The notes below the pieces were generated by a model. It was given only the letters and a program-made list of their open reading frames with translations. It was not told the origin of the DNA and searched no databases. From assembly GCA_028284605.1 (NCBI GenBank), contig JANQRL010000031.1, positions 1 to 64,000 on the forward strand: DNA of 64,000 nt, written 5' to 3'. Position numbers and translations under genes: made by a program. Positions within the stretch are counted from its first letter, which is position 1. Each line of letters opens with the position of its first letter. Source of the stretch: Paracoccaceae bacterium (GTDB lineage: Bacteria > Pseudomonadota > Alphaproteobacteria > Rhodobacterales > Rhodobacteraceae). This document shows, piece after piece, positions 15,604 through 24,259 of the stretch.

Positions 15604-17180
15604 TAAATCATCTCCGCCGCTTTGGCTGCGCGGGCCTGTTTGTCGAGCTTGCGCTGGTGCTGCGCCCGGTAGTCGGGGCGCAGGTTCGGCGCGCCTTCCC
15701 AGACGCCCGCCGTGTCGCCCTCGCCGACGCCCTCGAAGAACTCCCGCATCCGGTCCATGTTGGCCTTGCCCGCGATGGCAGCGTTCACCACCTCCTGGAG
15801 CGAGCCCGCCCCCGCCGGCCCCATCAGCGGCCGGGCCGAGATCAGGTTGGTGAAGTAGAGGCCCGGGATGGCCATCTCCTTGGCCTTCTGCACGACAGGC
15901 GTGGTACCGATAGCGAGGTCGGGCTTGATCGCCTCGACGGCGGCGCAATCGTCTTCCAGCGAGGCGCGGAACTTGACAGTGACGCCCTTCGATTCCAGCC
16001 AGGCCGCGTCCTCCGCCGACCAGGCCGATTTCGCACAGGCCGAACCGACATAAGGCACATCCGCCCCGCTCTCGATCAGGAGCCGCGCGACGAGAAGCTC
16101 GGACCCCTCATAGCCCGAGAGCGTCACGGTGCCCTTGATCGGGGTGGCCGAGAGCGCCTCCTTGATCGCCGGCAGGAAGGCGTTCTGCGCCGCACCGACC
16201 TGAGCCTCGGGGATGTTGAACGCCTCGCCGATAGTCTTCAGCCAGTTCGCGGTCCCGTCGAGGCCCACAGGGGCGGAGCCCACGACCTTGCGCCCCGCCG
16301 CTTCGAACTCGCGGACGGCGGCGGTATAGAACGGATGGATCGCGGCGACGGCACCGCAATCGAGCGCGGCATAAAGCTCCCGCCATTCCCGCGCCGGCAC
16401 GACCGGCCCGGCGGCGAGGCCGAGCGGCGCCAACATCGCACCGATCATCATCGGATCGGCGGGGAACATCTCGCCGAGCAGCGTCACGGTCGGCCGGTCG
16501 GACTTGCCGCCCACGGGGGCCTGGACCGGGCCCGCCTCGATCTCCTGGCGGGCATAGTTCAGCATCGCACCGGCGAGCACGTCCTTGGCCTCGGCATGGG
16601 TCGGGATGCCGAAGCCCGGCACGTCGATGCCGACGATCCGCACGCCGTTGATCTCGTCCGGCAGGAGCCGCAGGGGCACGCCGGAGGCGGTCGGCACGCA
16701 GAGGTTCGTCACCACGACCGCGTCATAGCGATCCGGGTCGGCCAGTTCGTGGACCGCATCGCGGATGTCCTCGAAGAGCTTGCCGGTCACCAGGGTCTCG
16801 GAGTTGAACGGCACATAGCCGACCGAGCGCCGGGCGCCGTAGAAATGGGTCACGAAGGTGAGGCCGTAGACGCAGCAGGCCGAGCCCGAGAGCACCGTCG
16901 CCACCCGCTTCATCCGCATCCCCACGCGCATCGACCCGAAGGCCGGGCACATGCTCTGCGGCTTGTCGTGGGGGCCGGTCGGGTAGTCCTTGGCGAACTG
17001 CTCCAGCAGCTCGGAGTTCCCGGCCATCTCGGCGGCCTTCTTCAGATCCGATCCGGAATGGCAGCCGAGCCCCGGTTCCGCGCCCGTGTCGGGCGCAGGT
17101 TCGGGGCGCCCCTCGGAGCGGATCACCTCCACCTCGCCGGCGGTGTCATAGCCGACCTCGTAGCCCTCACGCATCGTCAT
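15603..17180 (-). CDS. bchY: Chlorophyllide a reductase subunit Y
   Basis: BchY is the nitrogenase alpha-like partner of BchZ and helps hold the [4Fe-4S] cluster and substrate. The 525-residue product has GLGCHSGSDLKKAAEMAGN, MCPAFGSMRVGMRMKRVATVLSGSACCVYG and NLCVPTASG with conserved cysteines. The start at 17180 ([10 protein letters not shown]) has GAGG six bases upstream within bchX; 17174 is the alternative. The start overlaps the bchX 3' end by 14 bases. Confidence 0.96.
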   Translation of the reverse strand: MTMREGYEVGYDTAGEVEVIRSEGRPEPAPDTGAEPGLGCHSGSDLKKAAEMAGNSELLEQFAKDYPTGPHDKPQSMCPAFGSMRVGMRMKRVATVLSGSACCVYGLTFVTHFYGARRSVGYVPFNSETLVTGKLFEDIRDAVHELADPDRYDAVVVTNLCVPTASGVPLRLLPDEINGVRIVGIDVPGFGIPTHAEAKDVLAGAMLNYARQEIEAGPVQAPVGGKSDRPTVTLLGEMFPADPMMIGAMLAPLGLAAGPVVPAREWRELYAALDCGAVAAIHPFYTAAVREFEAAGRKVVGSAPVGLDGTANWLKTIGEAFNIPEAQVGAAQNAFLPAIKEALSATPIKGTVTLSGYEGSELLVARLLIESGADVPYVGSACAKSAWSAEDAAWLESKGVTVKFRASLEDDCAAVEAIKPDLAIGTTPVVQKAKEMAIPGLYFTNLISARPLMGPAGAGSLQEVVNAAIAGKANMDRMREFFEGVGEGDTAGVWEGAPNLRPDYRAQHQRKLDKQARAAKAAEMI

Positions 17181-18168
17181 AGATGACCTCGAGCGATTTC
17201 TTCGGCTCCGCATTCGGACCGCGCATGTCCTCATCCGTGGCCGGCTCCAGCACCACGCCGGCGCCGGTATCGGAGCCGTCGAAGAGTTCCAGAAGCTGGT
17301 CCTGATTCAGCGCCGTGGGCCGCAGCGGCGGCGCCTCGGCGACGTTCACGCCCAACTCGGCGAAGAGACCGCCCCACTGGCTCTCATTCGTGCCCACGAT
17401 CTGGTAGTTCGCGGATTTCTTGCGCAGGTCGTCATCCTGCGGGATCGAGGCGAGCACGGGGATGTCCACCGCCTTCGCGAAAGCCTGAGCCTCGCCGGTG
17501 CCATCGTCCTTGTTGATCACCAGGCCCGCGACGCCGACATTGCCGCCGAGCTTGCGGAAATACTCCACCGCCGAGCAGACATTATTGGCCACGTAAAGCG
17601 ATTGCAGGTCGTTGGAGCCGACCAGGATCACCTTCTGCGCCATGTCGCGCGCGATCGGCAGGCCGAAACCGCCGCAGACCACATCGCCGAGGAAGTCGAG
17701 CAGAACGAAGTCGAAATCCCAGTCATGGAAGCCGAGCTTTTCGAGCAGTTCGAAGCCGTGGATGATCCCGCGCCCGCCGCAGCCCCGGCCCACTTCCGGC
17801 CCGCCGAGTTCCATCGCGAAGACGCCGCCGCGCTTGAAGCAGACATCGCCGATGCCGACCTCCTCGCCCGCCAGCTTCTTCTTCGTCGAGGTCTCGATGA
17901 TCGTCGGGCAAGCCTTGCCGCCGAAAAGCAGCGAGGTGGTGTCCGATTTCGGGTCGCAGCCGATCAGCAGCACGCGCTTGCCCTGCTCCGCCATCATGTG
18001 GCTGAGATTGGCGAGCGTGAAGCTCTTGCCGATGCCGCCCTTGCCGTAGATCGCGATGATCTGGGTCTTGGAGGTGGGCTCGCCCTGGGGGACTTCCAGC
18101 GTCGGTTCCGCGGCTTCGTCGGCCAGGCGCTTGTCGTAGTCCTTCAGGTTCGGAACTTCGTCCTTCAT
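17167..18168 (-). CDS. bchX: Chlorophyllide a reductase iron protein subunit X
   Basis: BchX is the NifH-like ATPase that donates electrons to BchYZ. The 333-residue protein has a P-loop [18 protein letters not shown], the [11 protein letters not shown] switch, and the cluster-ligand cysteines in RGCGGRGI and [10 protein letters not shown]. The ATG at 18168 overlaps the bchC stop (ATGA). A long upstream in-frame extension lies inside bchC and is rejected. Confidence 0.97.
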   Translation of the reverse strand: MKDEVPNLKDYDKRLADEAAEPTLEVPQGEPTSKTQIIAIYGKGGIGKSFTLANLSHMMAEQGKRVLLIGCDPKSDTTSLLFGGKACPTIIETSTKKKLAGEEVGIGDVCFKRGGVFAMELGGPEVGRGCGGRGIIHGFELLEKLGFHDWDFDFVLLDFLGDVVCGGFGLPIARDMAQKVILVGSNDLQSLYVANNVCSAVEYFRKLGGNVGVAGLVINKDDGTGEAQAFAKAVDIPVLASIPQDDDLRKKSANYQIVGTNESQWGGLFAELGVNVAEAPPLRPTALNQDQLLELFDGSDTGAGVVLEPATDEDMRGPNAEPKKSLEVIYDDA

Positions 18169-19142
18169 GCCGCCGTCTCCTTTTGCGGCCCTACCGCGTC
18201 GCTGCTTGAGGGCGTCCAGTCGAGAATCATTTTCAGGCAGGCCGGGTCCGAGAACGCCGTCTCGTAGGCCTGGGACGCATCGCTGGCGTCGCTGGTGTGG
18301 GTGATCAGGCCCGAGAGCGAGAGCGCGCCGCTCTCCACGAGGGCCCGGGTCGCGACCATGTCGTCGGCATGCCATTCCGCGGCGACGCGGAGCCGGGCCT
18401 CCTTCATGAAGGCCGGCGGGAAGGCGAACTGGATCGGCTGGGTGTAGAACCCGGCGAGGACGATCTCGCCGCCTTTCACGATCCGCCCGACCCAGTCGTT
18501 GAGCAGGTCGGCGCGCCCGGAGGCGTCGTAGATCGCGTGGTAGTCGCGGCGCGGATCGTCGTCGGGCGTCACCACCTCATAGCCCTTGGCACCCTCCATC
18601 CGGGCCGGGTCGATCTCCCAGACGGTTGGCGCCGGGGCCCCGGCGGCGATCGTCAGCCGCGCCAGAAGCCGGCCCAACACACCGTGGCCAATGATCAGAT
18701 CGGGGATCGTCGTGTTGCGGCCCGCAATCGCGTGGCGCGCCGTGGCGGCGAGCGCCAGGAGCGCGCCCTGAGGCCCGAGCGCCGCATCGATCCGGGTCAC
18801 CCGGTCGGCGGGGGTCACGACCCGGCGGGCGGACCCGCCGAAGAGACCGAACGCCTCTTCATAGCAATTGGCACCGGGCACGAAGACCCTCTCGCCGACC
18901 CGGTAGCCGGTATCCGGCCCCGCCTCGACCACCTCGCCCGCCGCCTCGTAGCCGGGCACCAGCGGATAGCCCATGCCCGGGAAGGGCGGCATCTCGCCGG
19001 TATAGAAGAGCTTCTCAGTGCCGGTGGAGATGCCCGAATGGGCGATCTCGACGACAAGGTCGCCCGGGCCCGGCGGGGTCACGCGCAACTCTTCGAGCGA
19101 CAGCTCGCGGGGGGCGTTCAGGAGCACGGCTTGGGTCTTCAC
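18165..19142 (-). CDS. bchC: Bacteriochlorophyllide a dehydrogenase (3-hydroxyethyl oxidation)
   Basis: BchC oxidises the C3 hydroxyethyl group to acetyl in bacteriochlorophyllide synthesis. The 325-residue medium-chain dehydrogenase-like protein has [34 protein letters not shown] and a Rossmann region around [16 protein letters not shown]. It starts at a GTG (19142) with GAGG eight bases upstream. It is the first gene of bchC-X-Y-Z; three PpsR sites and a sigma-70-like promoter lie upstream. Confidence 0.96.
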   Translation of the reverse strand: MKTQAVLLNAPRELSLEELRVTPPGPGDLVVEIAHSGISTGTEKLFYTGEMPPFPGMGYPLVPGYEAAGEVVEAGPDTGYRVGERVFVPGANCYEEAFGLFGGSARRVVTPADRVTRIDAALGPQGALLALAATARHAIAGRNTTIPDLIIGHGVLGRLLARLTIAAGAPAPTVWEIDPARMEGAKGYEVVTPDDDPRRDYHAIYDASGRADLLNDWVGRIVKGGEIVLAGFYTQPIQFAFPPAFMKEARLRVAAEWHADDMVATRALVESGALSLSGLITHTSDASDASQAYETAFSDPACLKMILDWTPSSSDAVGPQKETAA

Positions 19143-19211
19143 GGATTCTACCTCGCGCTGTGCCGCGATCCGGCAAGCGGGCCGGGATTCGGGTGCGACA
19201 CGATGACTGGG

Positions 19212-19229
19212 TGTCAGTCTATCCTGACA
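19212..19229. promoter_or_regulatory. PpsR/CrtJ site 1 upstream of bchC
   Basis: TGTCAGTCTATCCTGACA is a perfect TGT-N12-ACA palindrome. Read on the minus strand it contains the likely bchC -10 hexamer TAGACT. Confidence 0.93.
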
Positions 19230-19243
19230 CTCTCAGATGTCAA
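19216..19243 (-). promoter_or_regulatory. Predicted sigma-70 promoter of bchCXYZ
   Basis: On the minus strand TTGACA (19238-19243) and TAGACT (19216-19221) are 16 bases apart, about 70 bases before the bchC GTG. Each hexamer lies inside a PpsR palindrome, so repressor binding would occlude RNA polymerase directly. Confidence 0.75.
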
Positions 19244-19255
19244 ACAATTTGGACA
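19238..19255. promoter_or_regulatory. PpsR/CrtJ site 2 upstream of bchC
   Basis: TGTCAAACAATTTGGACA is a perfect TGT-N12-ACA palindrome containing the bchC -35. Its centre lies 26 bases from site 1. Confidence 0.92.
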
Positions 19256-19262
19256 GAAAAAG

Positions 19263-19280
19263 TGTCAACTTCCTCTGACA
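19263..19280. promoter_or_regulatory. PpsR/CrtJ site 3, at the crtF 3' end
   Basis: TGTCAACTTCCTCTGACA is a perfect TGT-N12-ACA palindrome whose centre is 25 bases from site 2. It overlaps the crtF stop codon and the last crtF codons, so here operator and coding sequence coincide. Confidence 0.9.
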
Positions 19281-20392
19281 CCTTCGACCACCGAGGTGAC
19301 GAAAGGCCGGGCAGGACGGTGCGCGCGAATACGGGTGAAGCCGGCCTCCGCCATGTGCGCGGCGATCTCCGCGCTGCGCCGCGCCTTTCCGGTGCGCATC
19401 GCCATGCAGTAGAGCGCGAAATAGGCGTCGCCGGCCCGGCTGCCGGCCATCGGCTCGCTGACGATGAGGCGCCCCCCGGCAGGCAGCGCCTCGGCCACCT
19501 TGGCCAGCAGAACCCGCACCGTGGCGTCCTCGTGGTCGTAAAGCACCCGCACGAGGCTGATCGCATCGGCACCCTCGGGCAGCGGATCGTCCCGGAACGA
19601 ACCGGCGGCGATGTCGATCCGGTCGCTCAATCCCGCCTCCGCGAATCGCGCCCGCGCCCCGGGCGCGACTGCCGGCAGGTCGAAGAGGGTCAGTCCGATC
19701 TGCGGATAGGTATCGGCGACATGGCTGAGGAAGGTGCCGGTCCCGCCGCCGACATCCATCAGCCGGGTGACGCCGGAGAGGTCGATCGCGGCGAGCGTGT
19801 CCTCGGCCACGAGCACCTGACTGTCCGCCATCAGCCGGGAATAGGTCGCCGCCACCTCCGGGTCGCCCGCGCCATCGGCCCCGAAGACGTAAGGCCAGAA
19901 CCCGGCCAGTTCGGTCGCGGTCTCGCCGCGGAAGAAGGCCACCGGATCGGCAAGGTCGCGGTAGAGCACCTCGTGATGCGCGATCATTCCCTTGAGCCCC
20001 GGCACACCCGCAAGCGCCGCCCCCCGGCGGGTCAGGCCATAGACCCCGGATCGCCGCCTGCGGACGAGACCCAGAGACGCCGCCGCCGCCATGAGCACCT
20101 TGAGCCGATCCACCGGAACCGACACGCGGCCGGCCAGCGCCTCCACGGTTTCCTCGCGTTCCATCAGCCGCTCCGGCAGATCGAGCGCCATAAAGGCCAT
20201 CAGAACCTGGCTGTGGCAGAACCCGGCGACCAGATCGAAGAGCGCCTCACCCTCGCGCCGGACAATCCGCCGGGTCAGCGGAAACCGCGCCGCCCAGCGT
20301 TGAAACGGGCGCGACGCCAGAAGCCGGGTGACCCGTCCCGCCCGCCGTTCCCCGGCCTGAAAGGCGGGGAGGTTGGCGGGCGCGTCGGTCAT
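19265..20392 (-). CDS. crtF: Hydroxyneurosporene O-methyltransferase
   Basis: CrtF methylates the tertiary hydroxyl of hydroxy-carotenoids (demethylspheroidene to spheroidene) using S-adenosylmethionine. The 375-residue protein has an N-terminal winged-helix dimerisation region and a class I methyltransferase domain with the SAM motif RLMDVGGGTGTFL, then DLPAVAP and SLVRVLYDHED. Its ATG overlaps the crtE stop (ATGA). The 3' end carries a PpsR site that serves the downstream bchC promoter. Confidence 0.95.
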   Translation of the reverse strand: MTDAPANLPAFQAGERRAGRVTRLLASRPFQRWAARFPLTRRIVRREGEALFDLVAGFCHSQVLMAFMALDLPERLMEREETVEALAGRVSVPVDRLKVLMAAAASLGLVRRRRSGVYGLTRRGAALAGVPGLKGMIAHHEVLYRDLADPVAFFRGETATELAGFWPYVFGADGAGDPEVAATYSRLMADSQVLVAEDTLAAIDLSGVTRLMDVGGGTGTFLSHVADTYPQIGLTLFDLPAVAPGARARFAEAGLSDRIDIAAGSFRDDPLPEGADAISLVRVLYDHEDATVRVLLAKVAEALPAGGRLIVSEPMAGSRAGDAYFALYCMAMRTGKARRSAEIAAHMAEAGFTRIRAHRPARPFVTSVVEGVRGS

Positions 20393-21264
20393 TCGCCGGG
20401 CACCGTCCGGACTTCCCGCGCCGCCGCCGGCACGATCCGGTCGGCATAGGCCCGGACCATCTGCGCCAGCGCCGCCTCGCCCGGACAGGACGGGATCGAG
20501 GCGATCGCGCCGGAGAGGATATCGTCGAGTCGCTGAACCGCGCCCTGGACGCCGAATTGGCGCACCGCGTTAGGCCGGCCATGGAGATCGTCCTGGCCGG
20601 CGGGCTTGCCGAGCGTCTCCTCATCGCAGAGCGCGTCGCGCAGATCATCGGCGACCTGGAATGCCTCGCCGATCCGGGCGCCGAGTTCTTCCCAGGGCTC
20701 CGCGTCCTGACCGGCAGCAAGCGCCCCCATCTGCGTCGCGGCGACGAAGAGTGCGCCGGTCTTGGCCATGTGATAGGCGGAGAGGTCGATTTTCTCCTCG
20801 CTCTCCCAGCCCTGCCCGGCGCAAATCCCGTTCGGCATCCCGGAGCGGTGGGAGAGATGGGCGATCAGGCCCAGCGCGCGGTCGGGCGCAGTCGCCGCCT
20901 GCTGTGCAAGAACCTCGAAGGCACGGATGATCAGGCTGTCCCCGGTCAGCACCGCGAGGGGTTCGGAATAGGCCCGGTGCAGGGCGGGTTTGCCCCGGCG
21001 CAGGTCGGCATCGTCGAAACAGGGCAGGTCGTCATGGACGAGGCTGGCACAGTGCATCAGTTCGAGGGCGACCGCCGCCGCGTCGCTGACCTCCGGCTTG
21101 TCGTCGCCGCAGGCCATGGCGACAGAGAGCAGGATCGTCGGCCGGATCCGCGCGCCGCCCGGGTTCACCGCGTAGTCGAGTGCTGAGGAGAGCCGCCCGG
21201 GCCCGCCCTGTGCGCCCTCAATGGCCCGGCCCATGGCCGCTTCGATCCGGGAGGAGAGTCCCAT
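20389..21264 (-). CDS. crtE: Geranylgeranyl diphosphate synthase
   Basis: This prenyltransferase makes C20 geranylgeranyl diphosphate for carotenoids and the bacteriochlorophyll tail. The 291-residue product has the first aspartate-rich motif in SLVHDDLPCFDDADLRRGKPALH, and the second as QVADDLRDA with DEETLGKPAGQDD after it. It starts at ATG 21264 and leads crtE-crtF. Two PpsR sites lie between it and the divergent crtD. Confidence 0.96.
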   Translation of the reverse strand: MGLSSRIEAAMGRAIEGAQGGPGRLSSALDYAVNPGGARIRPTILLSVAMACGDDKPEVSDAAAVALELMHCASLVHDDLPCFDDADLRRGKPALHRAYSEPLAVLTGDSLIIRAFEVLAQQAATAPDRALGLIAHLSHRSGMPNGICAGQGWESEEKIDLSAYHMAKTGALFVAATQMGALAAGQDAEPWEELGARIGEAFQVADDLRDALCDEETLGKPAGQDDLHGRPNAVRQFGVQGAVQRLDDILSGAIASIPSCPGEAALAQMVRAYADRIVPAAAREVRTVPGE

Positions 21265-21283
21265 GCCTATTCCTTTGCAGGTC

Positions 21284-21301
21284 TGTCAGCTCGACTGAAC
21301 A
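21284..21301. promoter_or_regulatory. PpsR/CrtJ site, crtE-proximal
   Basis: TGTCAGCTCGACTGAACA is a perfect TGT-N12-ACA palindrome in the crtE-crtD divergent region, 20 bases before the crtE ATG. Confidence 0.9.
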
Positions 21302-21308
21302 GCAATAG

Positions 21309-21326
21309 TGTCAACTAGACTGGACA
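21309..21326. promoter_or_regulatory. PpsR/CrtJ site, crtD-proximal
   Basis: TGTCAACTAGACTGGACA is a perfect TGT-N12-ACA palindrome, centre 25 bases from its partner. It contains a TAGACT that could be the crtD -10; no good -35 is visible, so promoter assignment here is uncertain. Confidence 0.9.
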
Positions 21327-21355
21327 ACTTGCCGGACCGAGTCAATGATGGATGC

Positions 21356-22915
21356 ATGACAAAGGCCCTCATTATCGGCGCCGGGATCGGCGGGCTGGCC
21401 TGCGCGCTGCGCCTCGCCGGGGCGGGGCTCGATGTCACGGTTCTGGAAGCGGCCGAGACGGTGGGCGGCAAGATGCGGACCCTGCCCTCCGCCGCCGGAC
21501 CCGTCGATGCCGGACCGACGGTGCTCACCATGCGCCCGGTCTTCGAGGAGCTGTTCGCGGAGGCCGGGGAGAGCTTGGAGGATCACCTGACGCTCACGCC
21601 GCTGACGACCCTGGCGCGGCATTTCTGGGCCGATGGCACAGAGCTCGATCTGATGGCCGAGGAAGAGGCGAGCGCGGCGAACATCCGCGGCACTTTCGGC
21701 GCCCGGGCCGAGCGGGAGTTCCGCCGCTTCGTCGCCCGCGCCGCGCGACTCTTCGCGGCCTTCGATGCGCCGATGATGCAGGCGGCGGCACCGGATCAGC
21801 TCCGGCTGGGACTGACGGTGATGCGCACGCCGCGCGTCGCCCTCGACATGGCGCCCCATCGCAGCCTGGCCGGGCTGCTCGACGGCGCCTTCTCGGAACC
21901 GAAACTGGCCCAGCTCTTCGGCCGCTTCGCCACCTATGTCGGCGGATCGCCCTATGCATCGCCCGCACTTCTGAGCCTGATCTGGGAGGCGGAGGCCCGC
22001 GGGGTCTGGGCCATCGAGGGCGGGATGCACCGGCTCGCGCAGGTGCTCGCCGATCTGGCCAAGGCGCGCGGGGCGACGATCCGGACCGGCTGCCCGGTGA
22101 CCGGCATTGAAATGCAGGGCGGACGTGCCGCGGCGGTTCGGACCGGCGAAGGCCGGTTCGCCGCGGACCTTGTCGTCTTCAACGGCGATCCGAGGGCCCT
22201 GAGCGAGGGTCTCCTGGGCCGCGCGGCGCAAAGCGCGATCCCCCGGCAGGCCGTGGAACCGCGCTCGCTCTCCGCCCATGTCCACGCTTTCGCCGCCGAG
22301 GCCGCGGGCCTCGATCTGGCCTATCACAACGTCTTTTTCGCCGACGATCCGCGCGGTGAGTTCGGTCCCATCGGCGAGGGCCGGATGCCCGACGACGCCA
22401 CGCTCTATATCTGCGCCCAGGACCGGGCCCATGGCCCTGTCACGGGCCCTGAGCGGTTCGAGATCATCCGCAACGCGCCGCCGCTCTCCGGCCCCGCCGC
22501 CGACCAGACCAAGGAGATCGCCCAATGTCAGACACTGGTTTTCGAGCGTCTCGCCCGGTTTGGTCTGCACTTCACGCCGCGACCCGGGCCGGAGACCCTG
22601 ACCACGCCGGCGGGGTTCGACGCGCTCTTTCCGGCCAGCCAAGGCTCCCTCTACGGGCGGAGCCCGCATGGGCTGACGGCGGGGCTGAAGCGGCCCCGGG
22701 CGCGGACGGCGGTCCCGGGTCTCTATCTGTGCGGCGGCGGGGCGCATCCGGGGGCGGGGGTGCCGATGGCGACCCTCTCCGCCCGGCACGCGGCCGAGGC
22801 GATCGTGACGGACCTTGCTTCCACCTCGACGTCCCGCCGAACGGCTATGCCTGGTGGTATGTCGACGGCCTCTCCGAAGACGGCAAACGCGCCGTCTCCG
22901 TCATCGGCTTCATAG
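21356..22915 (+). CDS. crtD: Methoxyneurosporene/hydroxyneurosporene desaturase
   Basis: CrtD introduces the C3,4 double bond into hydroxy- or methoxy-carotenoids. The 519-residue product starts MTKALIIGAGIGGLACALRLAGAGL (FAD site) and has the C-terminal carotenoid-desaturase signature GLYLCGGGAHPGAGVPMATLSARHAAE. An in-frame start at 21308 would lie in the PpsR site and is rejected. The last 62 codons overlap crtC in another frame. That extension (STSTSRRTAMPGGMSTASP) is low in complexity and reads like the shadow of CrtC, so it is under weak selection as protein. Confidence 0.94.
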   Translation: MTKALIIGAGIGGLACALRLAGAGLDVTVLEAAETVGGKMRTLPSAAGPVDAGPTVLTMRPVFEELFAEAGESLEDHLTLTPLTTLARHFWADGTELDLMAEEEASAANIRGTFGARAEREFRRFVARAARLFAAFDAPMMQAAAPDQLRLGLTVMRTPRVALDMAPHRSLAGLLDGAFSEPKLAQLFGRFATYVGGSPYASPALLSLIWEAEARGVWAIEGGMHRLAQVLADLAKARGATIRTGCPVTGIEMQGGRAAAVRTGEGRFAADLVVFNGDPRALSEGLLGRAAQSAIPRQAVEPRSLSAHVHAFAAEAAGLDLAYHNVFFADDPRGEFGPIGEGRMPDDATLYICAQDRAHGPVTGPERFEIIRNAPPLSGPAADQTKEIAQCQTLVFERLARFGLHFTPRPGPETLTTPAGFDALFPASQGSLYGRSPHGLTAGLKRPRARTAVPGLYLCGGGAHPGAGVPMATLSARHAAEAIVTDLASTSTSRRTAMPGGMSTASPKTANAPSPSSAS

Positions 22916-23739
22916 GGTCGGTCTTTTCGCCCTGGTATGCGTGGTCGGGGCGGCGCGACCCGGCGAACCATTGCTGCATCAACGTCGCCACCTACGGACC
23001 CGGCGGGCGGTTCACGATGACCGACCGGGGGCGCAAGGCGCTGCGGACGACGCCAGACACGTTCCAGGTCGGCCCGTCCTCGATGCACTGGACCGGCGAG
23101 AAGCTGGTGATCGATATCGACGAGATCGCCTCACCGCCGCTTGTTTCCCGGGTCCGGGGCCGGATCACGGTGACGCCCTCGGCGATCACCTCGGTCGAAC
23201 TGCCGTTGACCGAGGATGGCACCCATGTCTGGCGCCCCTTCGCGCCGGTCTCGGACATCTCGGTGGAGCTGGAGGCGCCGGGATGGCAATGGGACGGCCA
23301 CGGCTATCTCGACGCGAATTTCGGGACCCGGGCGCTGGAGCAGGATTTTCGGTTCTGGACCTGGGGCCGGTTTCCCGCAGGGGGGGGCGCGACCTGTATC
23401 TACGATGCGGTGCGCCGGGATGGCACCACACTCGAAAGCGCGTTCCAGTTCACGCCCAAGGGCGAGGCGGCGGCCTGCGAGGCCCCCCCGCAGACCCCGT
23501 TCCGCCGCTCGCTCTGGCAGGTTTTTCGGGAGACCCGGGCCGATCCCGGCACCACGCCGAAACAGACCCTAAACATGCTCGATGCGCCGTTTTACTCGCG
23601 CTCGGCGGTGCGCGCGCGGCTCAATGGCGAGGAGGTCACCGGTATCCATGAGGCGCTCGACCTCGACCGGTTCCGTTCGCCGCTCCTGAAGCCGATGCTG
23701 GCGGTCCGGGTGCCGCGCCGCCCGGGCTGGCGGTTCTGA
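22729..23739 (+). CDS. crtC: Hydroxyneurosporene synthase (carotenoid 1,2-hydratase)
   Basis: CrtC adds water across the 1,2 double bond of acyclic carotenoids. The conserved part begins LDVPPNGYAWWYVDGLSEDGKRAV and continues with IGSVFSPWYAWSGRRDP, NHCCINVATYG and HVWRPFAPVSDI. There is no ATG in frame between residue 1 of an implausibly early start (22525) and deep inside the domain. The GTG at 22729 is the best start and gives about 336 residues. It therefore overlaps crtD by 187 bases on the same strand. It is convergent with tspO, six bases away. Confidence 0.9.
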   Translation: MRRRGASGGGGADGDPLRPARGRGDRDGPCFHLDVPPNGYAWWYVDGLSEDGKRAVSVIGFIGSVFSPWYAWSGRRDPANHCCINVATYGPGGRFTMTDRGRKALRTTPDTFQVGPSSMHWTGEKLVIDIDEIASPPLVSRVRGRITVTPSAITSVELPLTEDGTHVWRPFAPVSDISVELEAPGWQWDGHGYLDANFGTRALEQDFRFWTWGRFPAGGGATCIYDAVRRDGTTLESAFQFTPKGEAAACEAPPQTPFRRSLWQVFRETRADPGTTPKQTLNMLDAPFYSRSAVRARLNGEEVTGIHEALDLDRFRSPLLKPMLAVRVPRRPGWRF

Positions 23740-23745
23740 ACCCGC

Positions 23746-24225
23746 CTAAAGCTCCGACGTGATGATCGGCCGGACCCGCGGGTTGAGGCGCCACATCTGG
23801 ACATTGAGCGCCCCGGCCACGGTCACCCAGATCAGATAGGGCAGGAGCGCTAGACCCGCGAGCATATCGAGCTGCCAATGGGTGACCATCGCTCCGGCCA
23901 CCAGAAGCCAGAGGCACCCCATGACCGGGATCGCGGCCTTGATCCGCCTCAGCCCGAAGAAGACCGGGGTCCAGAGCGCATTCACCGCGATCTGCGCGGC
24001 CCAGAACGCCATCGCATATTGGCTGCCTTCGAGGGGCGCCACCCGGGCCGCGGCAAAGGCCATCAGCAGATAGAGCGTCGTCCAGGCAAGCGGAAACACC
24101 CAGTTCGGCGGGGTCCAGGACGGCTTTTCCAGCTCTTCGTACCAGGTTCCGGTCGGAAACAGGCCCCCGGTGGCCCCGGCGCCGCAACAGGCGACAAGGA
24201 AGAGGGCGAAGAGCAGCGGATCCAT
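23746..24225 (-). CDS. tspO: TspO/MBR family tryptophan-rich sensory protein
   Basis: TspO is an outer-membrane oxygen sensor in R. sphaeroides that negatively affects PGC expression and may export or bind tetrapyrroles. The 159-residue protein has five hydrophobic spans and family motifs FPTGTWYEELEKPSWTPPNWVF, WTTLYLLMA and ALWTPVFFG. It lies downstream of crtB on the same strand with 34 bases between. crtI-crtB-tspO is the usual order in Rhodobacter. Confidence 0.95.
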   Translation of the reverse strand: MDPLLFALFLVACCGAGATGGLFPTGTWYEELEKPSWTPPNWVFPLAWTTLYLLMAFAAARVAPLEGSQYAMAFWAAQIAVNALWTPVFFGLRRIKAAIPVMGCLWLLVAGAMVTHWQLDMLAGLALLPYLIWVTVAGALNVQMWRLNPRVRPIITSEL

Positions 24226-24259
24226 GGGGCGGCCTCCCGATTACACGATTGGGGAGGAC

